Shown here: positions 8,904 through 19,418 of the stretch, piece after piece
Numbering within the stretch: the first letter of the stretch is position 1
How the letters are laid out: every line of letters begins with the position of its first letter
DNA from: Maricaulis sp017643475
Lineage (GTDB): Bacteria; Pseudomonadota; Alphaproteobacteria; Caulobacterales; Maricaulaceae
Assembly: GCF_047123815.1 (NCBI RefSeq)
Contig: NZ_CP138920.1
Span: forward strand, 1,984,001-2,048,000
Length of the DNA: 64,000 nucleotides
Direction of reading: 5' to 3'
Notes under the pieces: generated by a model
What the model saw: only the letters and a program-made list of their open reading frames with translations
Database searches by the model: none
Told to the model about the DNA's origin: nothing
Made by a program: the position numbers and the translations under genes

Positions 8904-10763
8904 ATGCGCAATGTGCTTTTGATGTCCGTGGCGGGGCTGGCCGTTTTGGCGGCTGCCTGTACGCCGGACAGTGAGACTGAAACCGATATGACCGCTGCCA
9001 ACGATGCCCAGGTCGAATCTGCGGCTGAGGCCACGATGTCCGACAATGTCCTGCTGGCCGAGTGGAGCGGCCCGTATCAGGGCGTGCCGAACTTTCAGAG
9101 CGCGACGCTGGCTGGCCTGCGTTCTGCGGTCGAGGAAGGCATGGCGCTGAACCTGGCCGAAGTCGATGCCATCGTGAACAATCCGGAACCCGCGAGTTTC
9201 GAGAACACGATCGTTGCGCTCGAGCGAGCAGGTCAGCCGCTTGGCCGTGTCTTCAGCTATTGGGGTATCTGGTCATCGAATGTGTCGACGCCGGAATTCC
9301 GCGATATCCAGCGCGAGCTCTCCCCGCAGCTAGCGGCGTTCAACTCCCGGATCACCCAGAACGAGGCGCTCTTCAGCCGCGTCCGTGCTGTGTATGAGGG
9401 CGCGGAAATGTCCGGCCTTCGTGTTGACCAACAGCGCCTTGTCCAGCTGACCTATGATGGTTTCGCCCGCAATGGCGCGACGCTGGAAGGCGAGGCGGCC
9501 GAGCGTTATGCGGCGATCCAGCAACGCCTGGCTGAATTGCACACGCAATTCTCCAACAACGTGCTGCACGATGAGGAGAATTACGTCACCTATCTGAGCG
9601 CTGACCAGCTCTCTGGCCTGCCGTCCGGCTTTGTTCAGGCGTCTGCAGCAGCGGCATCTGCGCGTGGCCAGGAAGGCCAGTACGCGATCACCAATACGCG
9701 TTCTTCCATGTCACCCTTCCTGACTTTCTCGGACGAGCGTGAGCTGCGCGAACAGGTCTGGCGCAATTATTACAGCCGCGGCGATAATGGCGATGAATTC
9801 GACAACAACGCCATTATCACCGAGATCCTGCAGCTGCGCCACGAGCGTATCCAGCTGCTGGGTTATGACAATTACGCTCAGTGGCGCCTGGAAAACCGCA
9901 TGGCGGGCACACCCGAGCGTGCGCTGGAATTGATGGAAGGTGTCTGGGGTGCGGCAGTGGCGCGCATCGAGGAAGAAGTCGCTGATATGCAGGCCCTGGC
10001 GGATGCTGATGGTGCCGGCATCACCATCGAGCCGTGGGATTATCGCTATTACGCGGAGAAAGTCCGCCAGGCGCGTTATGACCTCGACAATAACGAGGTC
10101 GCCCAATACCTGCAGCTCGATAATCTGCGCGAGGGCATGTTCTACGTGGCCGGCGAACTGTTCGGTTTCGACTTCCGGGCTTTGCCGGTGGGCGAGGTCT
10201 CCGTCTGGCATGATACGGTGCGCGTCTGGGAAGTCACCAATCGCGAGACAGGCGAGCATGTCGGTCTGTGGTATCTCGATCCCTTCGCTCGTCAGGGCAA
10301 GCGTTCAGGCGCCTGGGCGAACAGCTTCCGTAGCCACACCACCTTTGATGGCCAGACCAATGTCTTGGCGACGAACAATTCCAACTTCGTCGAGCCGGCC
10401 CCGGGTGAGCCGGTCCTGGTCAGCTGGGATGATGCGGAGACCTTCTTCCATGAATTTGGCCACGCCCTGCACTATCTGTCTTCCAACGTCGCCTATCCGA
10501 CGTTGAATGGCGGTGTGCGCGACTACACCGAGTTCCAGTCGCAATTGCTCGAGCGCTGGCTGTCGACCGAACCGGTGATCGCCAACTATCTCGTGCACGC
10601 GGAGACTGGCGAGCCGATGCCGGAAGCGCTGATCGAGCGCATCAATGAGGCAGCGAACTTCAATCAGGGTTTTTCAACGGGCGAATATCTCGCCTCGGCC
10701 CTGATGGACATGGTCTATCACACGACAGACCCGGCCGAGATCGGTGATCCGGACACGTTTTGA
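8904..10763 (+). CDS. dcp: M3 family peptidyl-dipeptidase lipoprotein, truncated by frameshift
   Basis: This is a zinc metallopeptidase of the M3 (Dcp, oligopeptidase A) family. It carries a lipoprotein signal (LAVLAAACTP, lipidated Cys near residue 18), so it should act at the envelope on short peptides. The zinc site FFHEFGHALH is intact, with the first His at residue 516. The frame stops at a TGA after DPAEIGDPDTF (619 residues). Family homology continues at once in another frame, as ERETLERLGM. Removing one T from the TTTT run at 10758-10761 restores a product of about 728 residues, the usual length. The start ATG follows AGGGGA. The frame is also open upstream to 8022, but that part lies antisense to the DUF1134 gene and lacks a signal peptide. 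Confidence 0.85.
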   Translation: MRNVLLMSVAGLAVLAAACTPDSETETDMTAANDAQVESAAEATMSDNVLLAEWSGPYQGVPNFQSATLAGLRSAVEEGMALNLAEVDAIVNNPEPASFENTIVALERAGQPLGRVFSYWGIWSSNVSTPEFRDIQRELSPQLAAFNSRITQNEALFSRVRAVYEGAEMSGLRVDQQRLVQLTYDGFARNGATLEGEAAERYAAIQQRLAELHTQFSNNVLHDEENYVTYLSADQLSGLPSGFVQASAAAASARGQEGQYAITNTRSSMSPFLTFSDERELREQVWRNYYSRGDNGDEFDNNAIITEILQLRHERIQLLGYDNYAQWRLENRMAGTPERALELMEGVWGAAVARIEEEVADMQALADADGAGITIEPWDYRYYAEKVRQARYDLDNNEVAQYLQLDNLREGMFYVAGELFGFDFRALPVGEVSVWHDTVRVWEVTNRETGEHVGLWYLDPFARQGKRSGAWANSFRSHTTFDGQTNVLATNNSNFVEPAPGEPVLVSWDDAETFFHEFGHALHYLSSNVAYPTLNGGVRDYTEFQSQLLERWLSTEPVIANYLVHAETGEPMPEALIERINEAANFNQGFSTGEYLASALMDMVYHTTDPAEIGDPDTF

Positions 10764-11091
10764 GCGCGAAACGCTGGAGCGTCTGGGCATGCCGTCGGAA
10801 ATCGTTATGCGTCACCGCAGTCCGCATTTCGGACATGTCTTCTCTGGTGAGGGCTATTCCGCCGGTTACTACGGTTACATGTGGGCGGACGTCCTGACCG
10901 CTGACGCGGCTGAAGCCTTTGAAGCGGCACCGGGTGGTTATTATGATGCCGAGATGGCCCAGCGCCTGGTCGACTATCTGTTTGCGCCTCGAAATGCGAT
11001 GGATCCGGCAGAGGCTTATCGCCTGTTCCGCGGGCGTGATGCCGAAGTCTCGGCATTGATGCGGGATCGCGGATTCCCCGTCACCGAATAG
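10762..11091 (+). pseudogene. Displaced C-terminal part of the M3 peptidase
   Basis: This stretch encodes the last ~110 residues of the M3 peptidase, including MRHRSPHFGHVFSGEGYSAG and YYGYMWADVLTADA, which in the family help form the substrate-binding side of the active site. It is in the +1 frame relative to the upstream part and lacks its own convincing start. The bases show a single-T insertion; whether that is a real mutation, a sequencing error or a programmed shift cannot be decided here. Confidence 0.85.
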
Positions 11092-11113
11092 GGTCGACAC
11101 GAATTGATCAAGG

Positions 11114-11143
11114 AAAAGGCGGCTCATTGGAGCCGCCTTTTTT
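11114..11143. terminator. Intrinsic terminator
   Basis: A 12-bp stem (AAAAGGCGGCTC / GAGCCGCCTTTT) with a four-base loop continues into six T residues. It is placed just after the M3 peptidase reading frame. Confidence 0.92.
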
Positions 11144-11249
11144 ACTGCACGCCGATGGATACTCCTGGCGAGCCCCGGAAGCCCAGAAAGAGCGCCCGGA
11201 CATCTGGTGTGACACTGACGGGCAGAGCGCCTGCGACGCCAGTTGATGT

Positions 11250-11579
11250 CTATTGCTTCATGTCTGCTTGCGGGCGAACCTGCCGAGCGACATGGCACCC
11301 CATACGCCAGTCGGGGAAACAGCGCGTTTCGCCGTCTGTCTGCAGCACGACAACCGGGTTGGAGTGGCGAGAATCCGCACAAATCGCTTGATAGGTGGAC
11401 TCCACGGCCGCCTTTGGCCCCTCCAGCAATTGCATGAAATGACCGTCCAGCGAGAGCAGGAAGCCCGTAATACCCATCTCGGCATTATTACGGCGTGCCG
11501 CGTCGAGAATAGCGTCCAGGCTCGGCTGGTCGAGACCAGGCGCTATCGTGGATACGTATACCAAGCGGTGTACCGCCAT
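11250..11579 (-). CDS. Single-domain BLUF blue-light photoreceptor
   Basis: This 109-residue protein is almost entirely one BLUF (blue light using FAD) domain. Counting from the ATG at 11579, the photocycle residues sit at Tyr8, Asn32, Gln50, Trp91 and Met93. These spacings match those of AppA Tyr21, Asn45, Gln63, Trp104 and Met106. The core signature is RNNAEMGITGFLL and HFMQLLEG. An in-frame TTG four codons earlier overlaps the GGAGG ribosome site, so the ATG is chosen. No output domain is attached, so it must signal through a partner protein that is not obvious among its neighbours. Confidence 0.9.
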   Translation of the reverse strand: MAVHRLVYVSTIAPGLDQPSLDAILDAARRNNAEMGITGFLLSLDGHFMQLLEGPKAAVESTYQAICADSRHSNPVVVLQTDGETRCFPDWRMGCHVARQVRPQADMKQ

Positions 11580-11650
11580 TAAATCCTCCAAACTTGTCGA
11601 CTAAGCCGGGCTCCGCCTCTTCCACCATGTCGTGGCGCTCGCCGCGGCAG

Positions 11651-14218
11651 TCAATAATCGCCGAATGACCGGTTTATGAGTCCGGAATAGAAGACCGAAT
11701 TCATGAACATGCGTTCCGTGCCGCGGAATGTCGCTCGGAAAGTCGGATTGTCCGCGAACAGGATGATGCTGCCGCGCCCCATGCGTTGGGCGATGACGGC
11801 CGGCGTACCGCCGATCTCGTTCTGGCGCCGCTGGGACGCATAACCGGCCAGCAGTGGATTTTCGGCATATTCCACCACGACCGCAAACGGATCCCGTTCG
11901 GGACGGGTGAGGGTCAGCGTGGTGTTGCGGTGCAAGGGAATCAGGCGGTCCGAATAGCCAAAGCCCAGCGGGTGGGAGGTGTCGAGATCGCCCTCGAAAA
12001 TGGCACCGCCGATGACATGTTCCGCATCATCCGTGGACATGCGGGAATAGTCACGGCGTTCTACCGGTCCGTCCCGGTCGGAGGCGCTGCCGGAGCGGGC
12101 GTTGTCGCCGAGCAGGAAGTCACGCTGGACGCGGCGGGCGGAGGCGCGCATGGCGATGATCGTGCCGCCTTCCTCGCGGACCCATTGCTCGACACGTTCC
12201 TTGGCGCCGCCCAGATCCGCATTGCCGCCAACGATGACCAAGTGGGTGTAGCGTGACCAGTCGATCCCGCCCAGATCACTCTTGCGGCGCAGGGTGACAG
12301 GCATGTGCATGCGGTGATCAAGCTGGTGCCAGACCTCGCCAGTGTCGTAACGCGCCAGGCCATCGCCGAAGAGCACCAGAACTTCCGGCCGGTCCACGGA
12401 GCGGAAACCCGAGCCATCGCCCAGATCCGGCGTGTTGTCCGGGGTGGAACCGGAAACAGCGGAATAGACGGCGACACCGTCTTCTTCGGCAATCGTGCTG
12501 ACCAGGGCGTGGATATCCTCGCGGCTGGCATCCTGGCCCATGAAGGGCACAAAGACAGTGCCCGGACCGAACTCGACCAGGCCTGCATGCGTGTTGATCG
12601 TGGTGCCCTGGGTGGCGATACGGACGCGGATGTCTTCGTCCAGCAAGCGATAGAGGGACCGTGGCGCGTAATAGTCCGACCAGCGCAGGATATAGCCATA
12701 GCTGGAGACCGGCGGTGCCGGACGGGCCAGCGGACCTGCCATCACCGGTTCGCCCAGCATGGCCGGGTTGAGCGTGTTCAGCGGTGCGAATTCCAGATCG
12801 AAGGCCAGCGGAAGGGTCCAGCCGGAGACGTCGTAGAAGATGTTCTCCGCGAACTCGGTCGGCTGGTCGAAGACCGAGCGCAGCATGGTGTACTGTACCT
12901 GTTCGACCGGGATCACATACGCCTCGCCCGGCCGATAGGATCGGCCGTCGGCGACGATCTCGCGACCAGCTTCATAGACGTCTATATCGTGGCGATTCAT
13001 AAGGTCGACAAACATGTTGAGACGGGCCGGGTCACCTTCTGCCGAGAAGACATAACCGCGGATACGGCTATCCTGGGCTGCGGCCAGGCTGTCGGCGAAG
13101 AACTGGCGCTGATAGGCGGCAATATCATCGCTCTGGGCCAGGGCGCCGGACACGGTGGTCAGCGAGGTGCGGAAATGCGTCCGCACATTGTCGGCATGGC
13201 TGACAATGCCGCGATCCGCCTCGATGAGGCCGCCGCGCGCGGCACCGATTTCGAACAGGATGCCCAGCGAACCATTCACCTGCGGGTAGGTGGAACCCTT
13301 GCCGACATAAAAATTGTCGAAACCTTCCTCGGTCGTATAGAGACGGCCTTCACCGTCCAGGAAATCGATGTGATGGGTGGCGATGCCCTGGGTCAGTTCA
13401 CGTGCCCGTTCCGGGATCAGCGGATTGCGGCGCAGCGGCTCACCCGGGTGGAAATAGAATGTGCTTTCCGTGCCCATCTCGTGGAAATCGGCGGAGACCT
13501 GCGGCTTCCAGCGATGCCACTGCTCCATCCAGGCGATACTTTCCGGCTGGGTTTGCAGCAGCCACTGGCGGTTGAGGTCGAACCAGTAGTGATTGGTCCT
13601 CGCCTCGGTCCACAGATTGTGCTGTTCGTGTTCCGGATTGGTGACGCGTGTCGTCGCCCCATAGGTCTCGACATGGTTCACACGGCGGGCATGGCCGTCC
13701 GGGTTGAAAATGGCCGTGATCAGGATGACAGCGTCATTGAGGGTCTGCTCGATCTCTTCACCTTGCGCAGCGGCATAGTGATAAAGCACCGGAATGGCTG
13801 CATCCATGCCGGCGGACTCGGCACCGTGCACGCCGTAATTCATCCAGATGACCGAGGGGCCATCACCCGCAGGGGATGACGGGTCAAGCTGGGCCAGGTG
13901 CGCTTCGCGGATTTCCTCGCGACGCGCATGGTTCTCCGGCGAGGTGACGACGAAGAACTGGATCGGACGCCGCTCGTGCGAATAGCCAATGGTTTCGACA
14001 TGGATGCGGTCGGACTGTCCGGCGATCTCGGTGAGATAGCGCACCATCAGGTCATGGCGGATCGGATGTTCGCCCACGCCAAAGCCGAGGACTTCCTCGG
14101 GTGTTGTGATGGCGCTATCGTATTCGACACCTTCAACCTGGTAGAAGCTGACCGGCTCAGCCGCGGCACGGCCGGCAAAGGCGAGTGAAATCGCCAGTAT
14201 CGCAAAGAGCAAGCGCAT
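11651..14218 (-). CDS. Secreted M14 family zinc carboxypeptidase
   Basis: This 855-residue protein has a signal peptide (MRLLFAILAISLAFAGRAAA) and an N-terminal M14 carboxypeptidase domain. The HxxE zinc motif is in YGVHGAESAGMD near residue 130, NPDGHARRVNH follows, and SADFHEMG lies near residue 245. The long C-terminal part (from about residue 400) resembles the glutamine-amidotransferase-like tail found in large M14 members (VIVGGNADLGGAKERVEQWV near residue 660). It is probably periplasmic and works on peptides. The start ATG follows GAGGGGA. It appears to be a single-gene unit with a hairpin-rich stretch upstream. Confidence 0.85.
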   Translation of the reverse strand: MRLLFAILAISLAFAGRAAAEPVSFYQVEGVEYDSAITTPEEVLGFGVGEHPIRHDLMVRYLTEIAGQSDRIHVETIGYSHERRPIQFFVVTSPENHARREEIREAHLAQLDPSSPAGDGPSVIWMNYGVHGAESAGMDAAIPVLYHYAAAQGEEIEQTLNDAVILITAIFNPDGHARRVNHVETYGATTRVTNPEHEQHNLWTEARTNHYWFDLNRQWLLQTQPESIAWMEQWHRWKPQVSADFHEMGTESTFYFHPGEPLRRNPLIPERARELTQGIATHHIDFLDGEGRLYTTEEGFDNFYVGKGSTYPQVNGSLGILFEIGAARGGLIEADRGIVSHADNVRTHFRTSLTTVSGALAQSDDIAAYQRQFFADSLAAAQDSRIRGYVFSAEGDPARLNMFVDLMNRHDIDVYEAGREIVADGRSYRPGEAYVIPVEQVQYTMLRSVFDQPTEFAENIFYDVSGWTLPLAFDLEFAPLNTLNPAMLGEPVMAGPLARPAPPVSSYGYILRWSDYYAPRSLYRLLDEDIRVRIATQGTTINTHAGLVEFGPGTVFVPFMGQDASREDIHALVSTIAEEDGVAVYSAVSGSTPDNTPDLGDGSGFRSVDRPEVLVLFGDGLARYDTGEVWHQLDHRMHMPVTLRRKSDLGGIDWSRYTHLVIVGGNADLGGAKERVEQWVREEGGTIIAMRASARRVQRDFLLGDNARSGSASDRDGPVERRDYSRMSTDDAEHVIGGAIFEGDLDTSHPLGFGYSDRLIPLHRNTTLTLTRPERDPFAVVVEYAENPLLAGYASQRRQNEIGGTPAVIAQRMGRGSIILFADNPTFRATFRGTERMFMNSVFYSGLINRSFGDY

Positions 14219-14316
14219 GAGGTCCCCTCGAATCTGTTTGGGGGAAAGCTAGCGCTGCTCGGTACTTGGTCCAATGGGGTGCACGATTAAGTTATGTTCG
14301 GGCGGGGTTTCTAGCT

Positions 14317-14473
14317 GCGCCTTCGGCGCGCACCCACTCCACCATTGCTGCGCAATGGTCCTCCTCGCCCATCAAGGGCGAGGATGGCTGTATCGCTGTT
14401 GGAGTTCTATCCTTTCCCTCGATGGGAAAGGTGCCCGCGAAGCGGGCGGATAGGGTGCGGCCCGAAAGGGCCG
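14317..14473. repeat. Run of six short hairpins (intergenic palindromic repeat)
   Basis: Six perfect stem-loops follow one another between an M14 peptidase and fpr. They are GCGCC/GGCGC (14317-14329), ACCATTGC/GCAATGGT (14341-14359), CCTCGCCC/GGGCGAGG (14363-14383), CCTTTCCC/GGGAAAGG (14411-14431), GCCCGC/GCGGGC (14433-14447) and CGGCCC/GGGCCG (14458-14473). The style resembles dispersed REP-like intergenic repeats in alphaproteobacterial genomes. No gene is visible in it. Confidence 0.75.
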
Positions 14474-14500
14474 ACTTGAAGGACACCCGTGACGATCACA

Positions 14501-15334
14501 TCAGTCCGTTGCCACGAACGCCTTCTCGACCACGAAATCTGCAGGTGCGGCGTTGGAGCCTTCGACAAAACCCCGGTCCAGACAGATCTGGCGGGTGTCC
14601 TTGAGCAAGCCCTCGGATCCGCAGATCATCACCCGATCTACCGCCGGGTCGAAGGCCGGAACGCCGAGATGGTCGAACAGCTCGCCGGAATTGATCATGT
14701 CGGTGACGCGACCCTTCACCGGGCCGTCATCGCGGGTGACAGACGTGAAGTGCACGAGTTTCTCGCGCGCCATCTCGCCGATCAGCTCGTCTTCCTTGGT
14801 CGCGGCGACCAGCTCTTCGCCGTATTTGAGTTCCGCCAGCTCGCGGCAGGTGTGGGTGAGGATGACCTCGTCGAATTTCTCATAGGTCTCCGGGTCGCGG
14901 ATCAGGCTGGCGAAGGGCGCGATGCCCGTGCCGGTCGACACCATGTAGAGACGCTTGCCCGGTTTCAGAGCGTCGAGCACCAGCGTGCCGACGGGCTTCT
15001 TGCCGAGCAGGATTTCATCGCCTTCCTGGATGTGCTGGAGGCGGGAGGTCAGCGGACCATCGGGAACCTTGATCGAATAGAAATCGAGCGCTTCATCCCA
15101 GAACGGGCTGGCGACCGAATAGGCGCGCAGCAGGGGTTTGCCGTCTTCTTTCGGCAGGCCGATCATGATGAATTCGCCAGACCGAAAGCGGAAGGCCGCC
15201 GGGCGGGTGATGCGGAAATGAAAGAGGCGATCCGTATAGTGTTTGACCGAGAGAACGGTCTCGATCGTATACGGGCCCGGCTTGGCCGAGATCTTGTTTT
15301 TTTCGCGCGCAGGCTCAGTGGTCATGACATTCAT
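14501..15334 (-). CDS. fpr: Ferredoxin-NADP(+) reductase
   Basis: This 277-residue flavoprotein reversibly passes electrons between NADPH and ferredoxin or flavodoxin. It shows the FAD motif LRAYSVASP near residue 90, the NADP-binding STGTGIAPFASL near residue 155, MICGSEGLLKD near 240 and a C-terminal VEKAFVATD. It lies 27 bases after cysK, at the end of the sulfur assimilation operon. This placement suggests it feeds the sulfite reductase and APS reductase encoded upstream. A second ATG three codons in is possible as the start. Confidence 0.92.
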   Translation of the reverse strand: MNVMTTEPAREKNKISAKPGPYTIETVLSVKHYTDRLFHFRITRPAAFRFRSGEFIMIGLPKEDGKPLLRAYSVASPFWDEALDFYSIKVPDGPLTSRLQHIQEGDEILLGKKPVGTLVLDALKPGKRLYMVSTGTGIAPFASLIRDPETYEKFDEVILTHTCRELAELKYGEELVAATKEDELIGEMAREKLVHFTSVTRDDGPVKGRVTDMINSGELFDHLGVPAFDPAVDRVMICGSEGLLKDTRQICLDRGFVEGSNAAPADFVVEKAFVATD

Positions 15335-15361
15335 TTCGTAACTCGTCTGTCGGTGAGGCGC

Positions 15362-16384
15362 CTAGGCGTCTTCCCCGGGCGCTTCGGTAATCGTCCACGA
15401 GGGAACGGGCAAGCCCCGGCTCATAAGGAATTCAGGATTGAACAGTTTACCGGCATAACGCGCACCGGCATCACACAGCATGGTGACGATGGTTTTGCCG
15501 GGGCCAAGATCGCGCGCCAGGCGCATCGCGCCAGCGATGTTCACACCGGCAGACCCGCCCAGTGAAAGGCCTTCCTGTTTGATGAGATCATAGAGGATGG
15601 GCAGCATTTCCGCGTCTTCGATGCGGTAGATATTGTCGACCTCAAGCCCTTCAAGATTACCGGTGATACGGCCCACACCGATGCCTTCGGTGATGGATGA
15701 GCCTTCGCCCTTCAGCTCGCCGGTCGTGTAATAGCTATAGAGCGCAGCGCCCGCCGGATCGGCGACACCTATTTTCACGTCCTTGCTGAAAGCGCGCAGA
15801 CCTGCGGCAACACCGGAGATCGTGCCGCCGGTGCCTGCCGCACAGATGAAGCCATCAACCTGGCCATGGGTCTGTTCCCAGATTTCCGGGGCGGTGGTTT
15901 TCTCGTGGGCCCGGCGATTGGCGAGGTTGTCAAACTGGTTGGCCCAGATCGCCCCGGCCGGATTGCTCTCATTGAGCTCTTCAGCCAGACGTTTTGAGAA
16001 GTGTACAAAATGGTTCGGGCTTGAGAACGGCGCGGCATCGACCTCGATGAGGCGGGCACCAAAGGAGCGGACCGTATTCTTTTTCTCTTCCGACTGGGTG
16101 CGCGGCATGACGATGGTGACGTCATAACCCAGCGCGCCGCCCACCAGGGCGAGGCCGATGCCGGTATTGCCAGCTGTGCCCTCCACGATGGATCCGCCCG
16201 GGCGCAGCGTGCCTGCGGCCTCGGCTTCACGCACGATATTGAGCGCGGCGCGGTCCTTGACCGAGCCGCCCGGATTGAGGAATTCGGCCTTGCCGAGAAT
16301 TTCGCAGCCGGTCGCTTCCGACGGCCCGTCGAGCCTGATCAGCGGCGTATTGCCGATCAGGTCCAGAACATGTTGTGAAGACAC
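15362..16384 (-). CDS. cysK: Cysteine synthase A (O-acetylserine sulfhydrylase)
   Basis: This 340-residue PLP enzyme makes cysteine from O-acetylserine and sulfide. The Schiff-base lysine lies in LNPGGSVKDRAA near residue 42, the substrate loop in EGTAGNTGIGLAL near residue 70, and the phosphate-binding glycine loop in AAGTGGTISG near residue 180. Translation starts at GTG 16384 after AAAGGG. It follows cysH by 19 bases and provides the last step of the same pathway. Other members of the cystathionine beta-synthase group are less likely given the operon. Confidence 0.92.
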   Translation of the reverse strand: MSSQHVLDLIGNTPLIRLDGPSEATGCEILGKAEFLNPGGSVKDRAALNIVREAEAAGTLRPGGSIVEGTAGNTGIGLALVGGALGYDVTIVMPRTQSEEKKNTVRSFGARLIEVDAAPFSSPNHFVHFSKRLAEELNESNPAGAIWANQFDNLANRRAHEKTTAPEIWEQTHGQVDGFICAAGTGGTISGVAAGLRAFSKDVKIGVADPAGAALYSYYTTGELKGEGSSITEGIGVGRITGNLEGLEVDNIYRIEDAEMLPILYDLIKQEGLSLGGSAGVNIAGAMRLARDLGPGKTIVTMLCDAGARYAGKLFNPEFLMSRGLPVPSWTITEAPGEDA

Positions 16385-16403
16385 GAGGCGTGCCCTTTCG
16401 TCT

Positions 16404-17499
16404 TTATTCTGCTGCTACCGGAGCTTCTAGCGGGCTCGGGCGGTGAATGCCACATTCTGACTTGTCCTGGCCGGACCAGCGGCCGGAGCGGACATCGCCG
16501 TCGGTTGCCGGTGCGGTACAGGTCCAGCAGCCAATGGAGGCATACCCCATTTCCGTCAGCGGGTGTCGCGGCAAATCGTAGCGTTCAAAATACGCATCGA
16601 TCTCTTCGGCTGACCAGTTGGACAGCGGATTGACGCGAATACGGCCATTGATGCGTTCCACCAGGGGCAGGCTCAGCCGGTCGCCGCCATGGAAACGTTT
16701 GCGACCGGTGATCAGCGCATCATACTCGTTCAGCACGCCATCAAGCGGCCGGACCTTGCGCAGATCACAGCAGGCATCGGCATTGCGGCTCCACAGCTTG
16801 CCATCTGCATCCTCGGCAGAAATCTCGGTTTCGCTGGGGCGGATGACACGCACATTGGTCAGGCCGAGTTTCTCGCTAAGCTCGCGCTGATACTGCTCGG
16901 TCTGAGCAAACAGGCGGCCGGTATCCAGGAAAAGAACCGGGGTGTCCGGTGCCACACGCGATACCAGATGCAAGCCGATCGCGGCTTCGGCGCCAAAGGA
17001 GGACATGATCGCAATGCGGCCCTTCCAGGTGTTCTCGATGGCGTCTCGCAGAACTTCCAACGCGTCCTGCTCACGATATTTGGCGTTCAGCTGGGTCAGG
17101 TCAGCGCCCGAGCGCTCGCGCAGATCAATGATGGTCGCGGACTGGTCATTGGCCGGTTGATAGGCCAGAGAGAATTGCGCTTCCGCCTTTGCCCAGTCCG
17201 CCGCCAGATCGCCGCGATCGGGGGCGATGGCATCAAAACCCACACGCTTCAGGAAACCGGCCTGGTCCGGGATGATATCGCCTGTCGCCCGCAGGCGACC
17301 CGCAAAGCCCAGGCGCTGGCGCAGCTGGCTGGCCAGGGTGAAGCCTCGACCGTCCTTGAAGCTGTCGAATTCAATGTCGACCTGGATCGCGCCTTCGACG
17401 CGGTCCTTGACGTCGCGCCAGTGGTCCGCGCCATTCAGGGTGACGATATCGCCGCCTCCGGCCGCCAGCTGGGCGTCGGTGAGGGTGCGGGTCTGGTGA

Positions 17500-17519
<20 letters not shown>
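16404..17519 (-). CDS. cysH: DUF934 domain fused to assimilatory APS reductase
   Basis: This 371-residue protein joins two modules. Residues ~20-125 are a DUF934 domain (FDSFKDGRGFTLASQLRQRL, then GRLRATGDIIPDQAGFLKRV). Residues ~150-365 are a PAPS/APS reductase domain. The CC pair in CCDLRKVRPL and the CxxC in SIGCWTC indicate a [4Fe-4S] cluster and therefore APS as substrate; SECGIH carries the catalytic cysteine. The ATG at 17519 lies inside the end of cysI (20-base overlap); the upstream extension is only a shadow of cysI. DUF934 is usually a separate gene in cysI-cysH operons, so the fusion is notable. Confidence 0.9.
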
Positions 17520-19142
<1,623 letters not shown>

Positions 19143-19143
<1 letters not shown>

Positions 19144-19418
19144 CAGGCCGCCCCCAGGGTGCGGGTCGTACCTGCTGTCGGGCCGGCGAGGCGAATGCCT
19201 TCGCGGCGCCATTTCTGGCCGCCGGGTTCGCCCTCGGTGTAATCGATCAGATAGGGGCCGACGGCGATGCCAAACTCGCCCTCTGCGATGGCGAGGGCAT
19301 TGTCGGCTTCGTCATTGTCCAGCGGCTGGGCCTCAGCCAGGCTGGGCGTCCATTGACCGTCAGAGGTGCGGTAGATCACGCGACCATCGGTCAGGCGGTT
19401 TGCGGTGATGATTTTCAT
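19143..19418 (-). CDS. DUF2849 protein of the cysG-cysI operon
   Basis: This 91-residue protein begins MKIITANRLTDGRVIYRT and matches DUF2849, a small family regularly found between cysG and cysI in alphaproteobacteria. It overlaps cysG by four bases (ATGA) and touches cysI by one base, so translation of all three is coupled. The function is unknown; the fixed location points to a role in sulfite reductase assembly or siroheme delivery, which is an inference. Confidence 0.85.

Noticed and set aside
12305..13879. 524-residue plus-strand frame inside the M14 peptidase gene
   Set aside because: Antisense shadow of a real gene with recognised zinc motifs; no plausible start signal or family.
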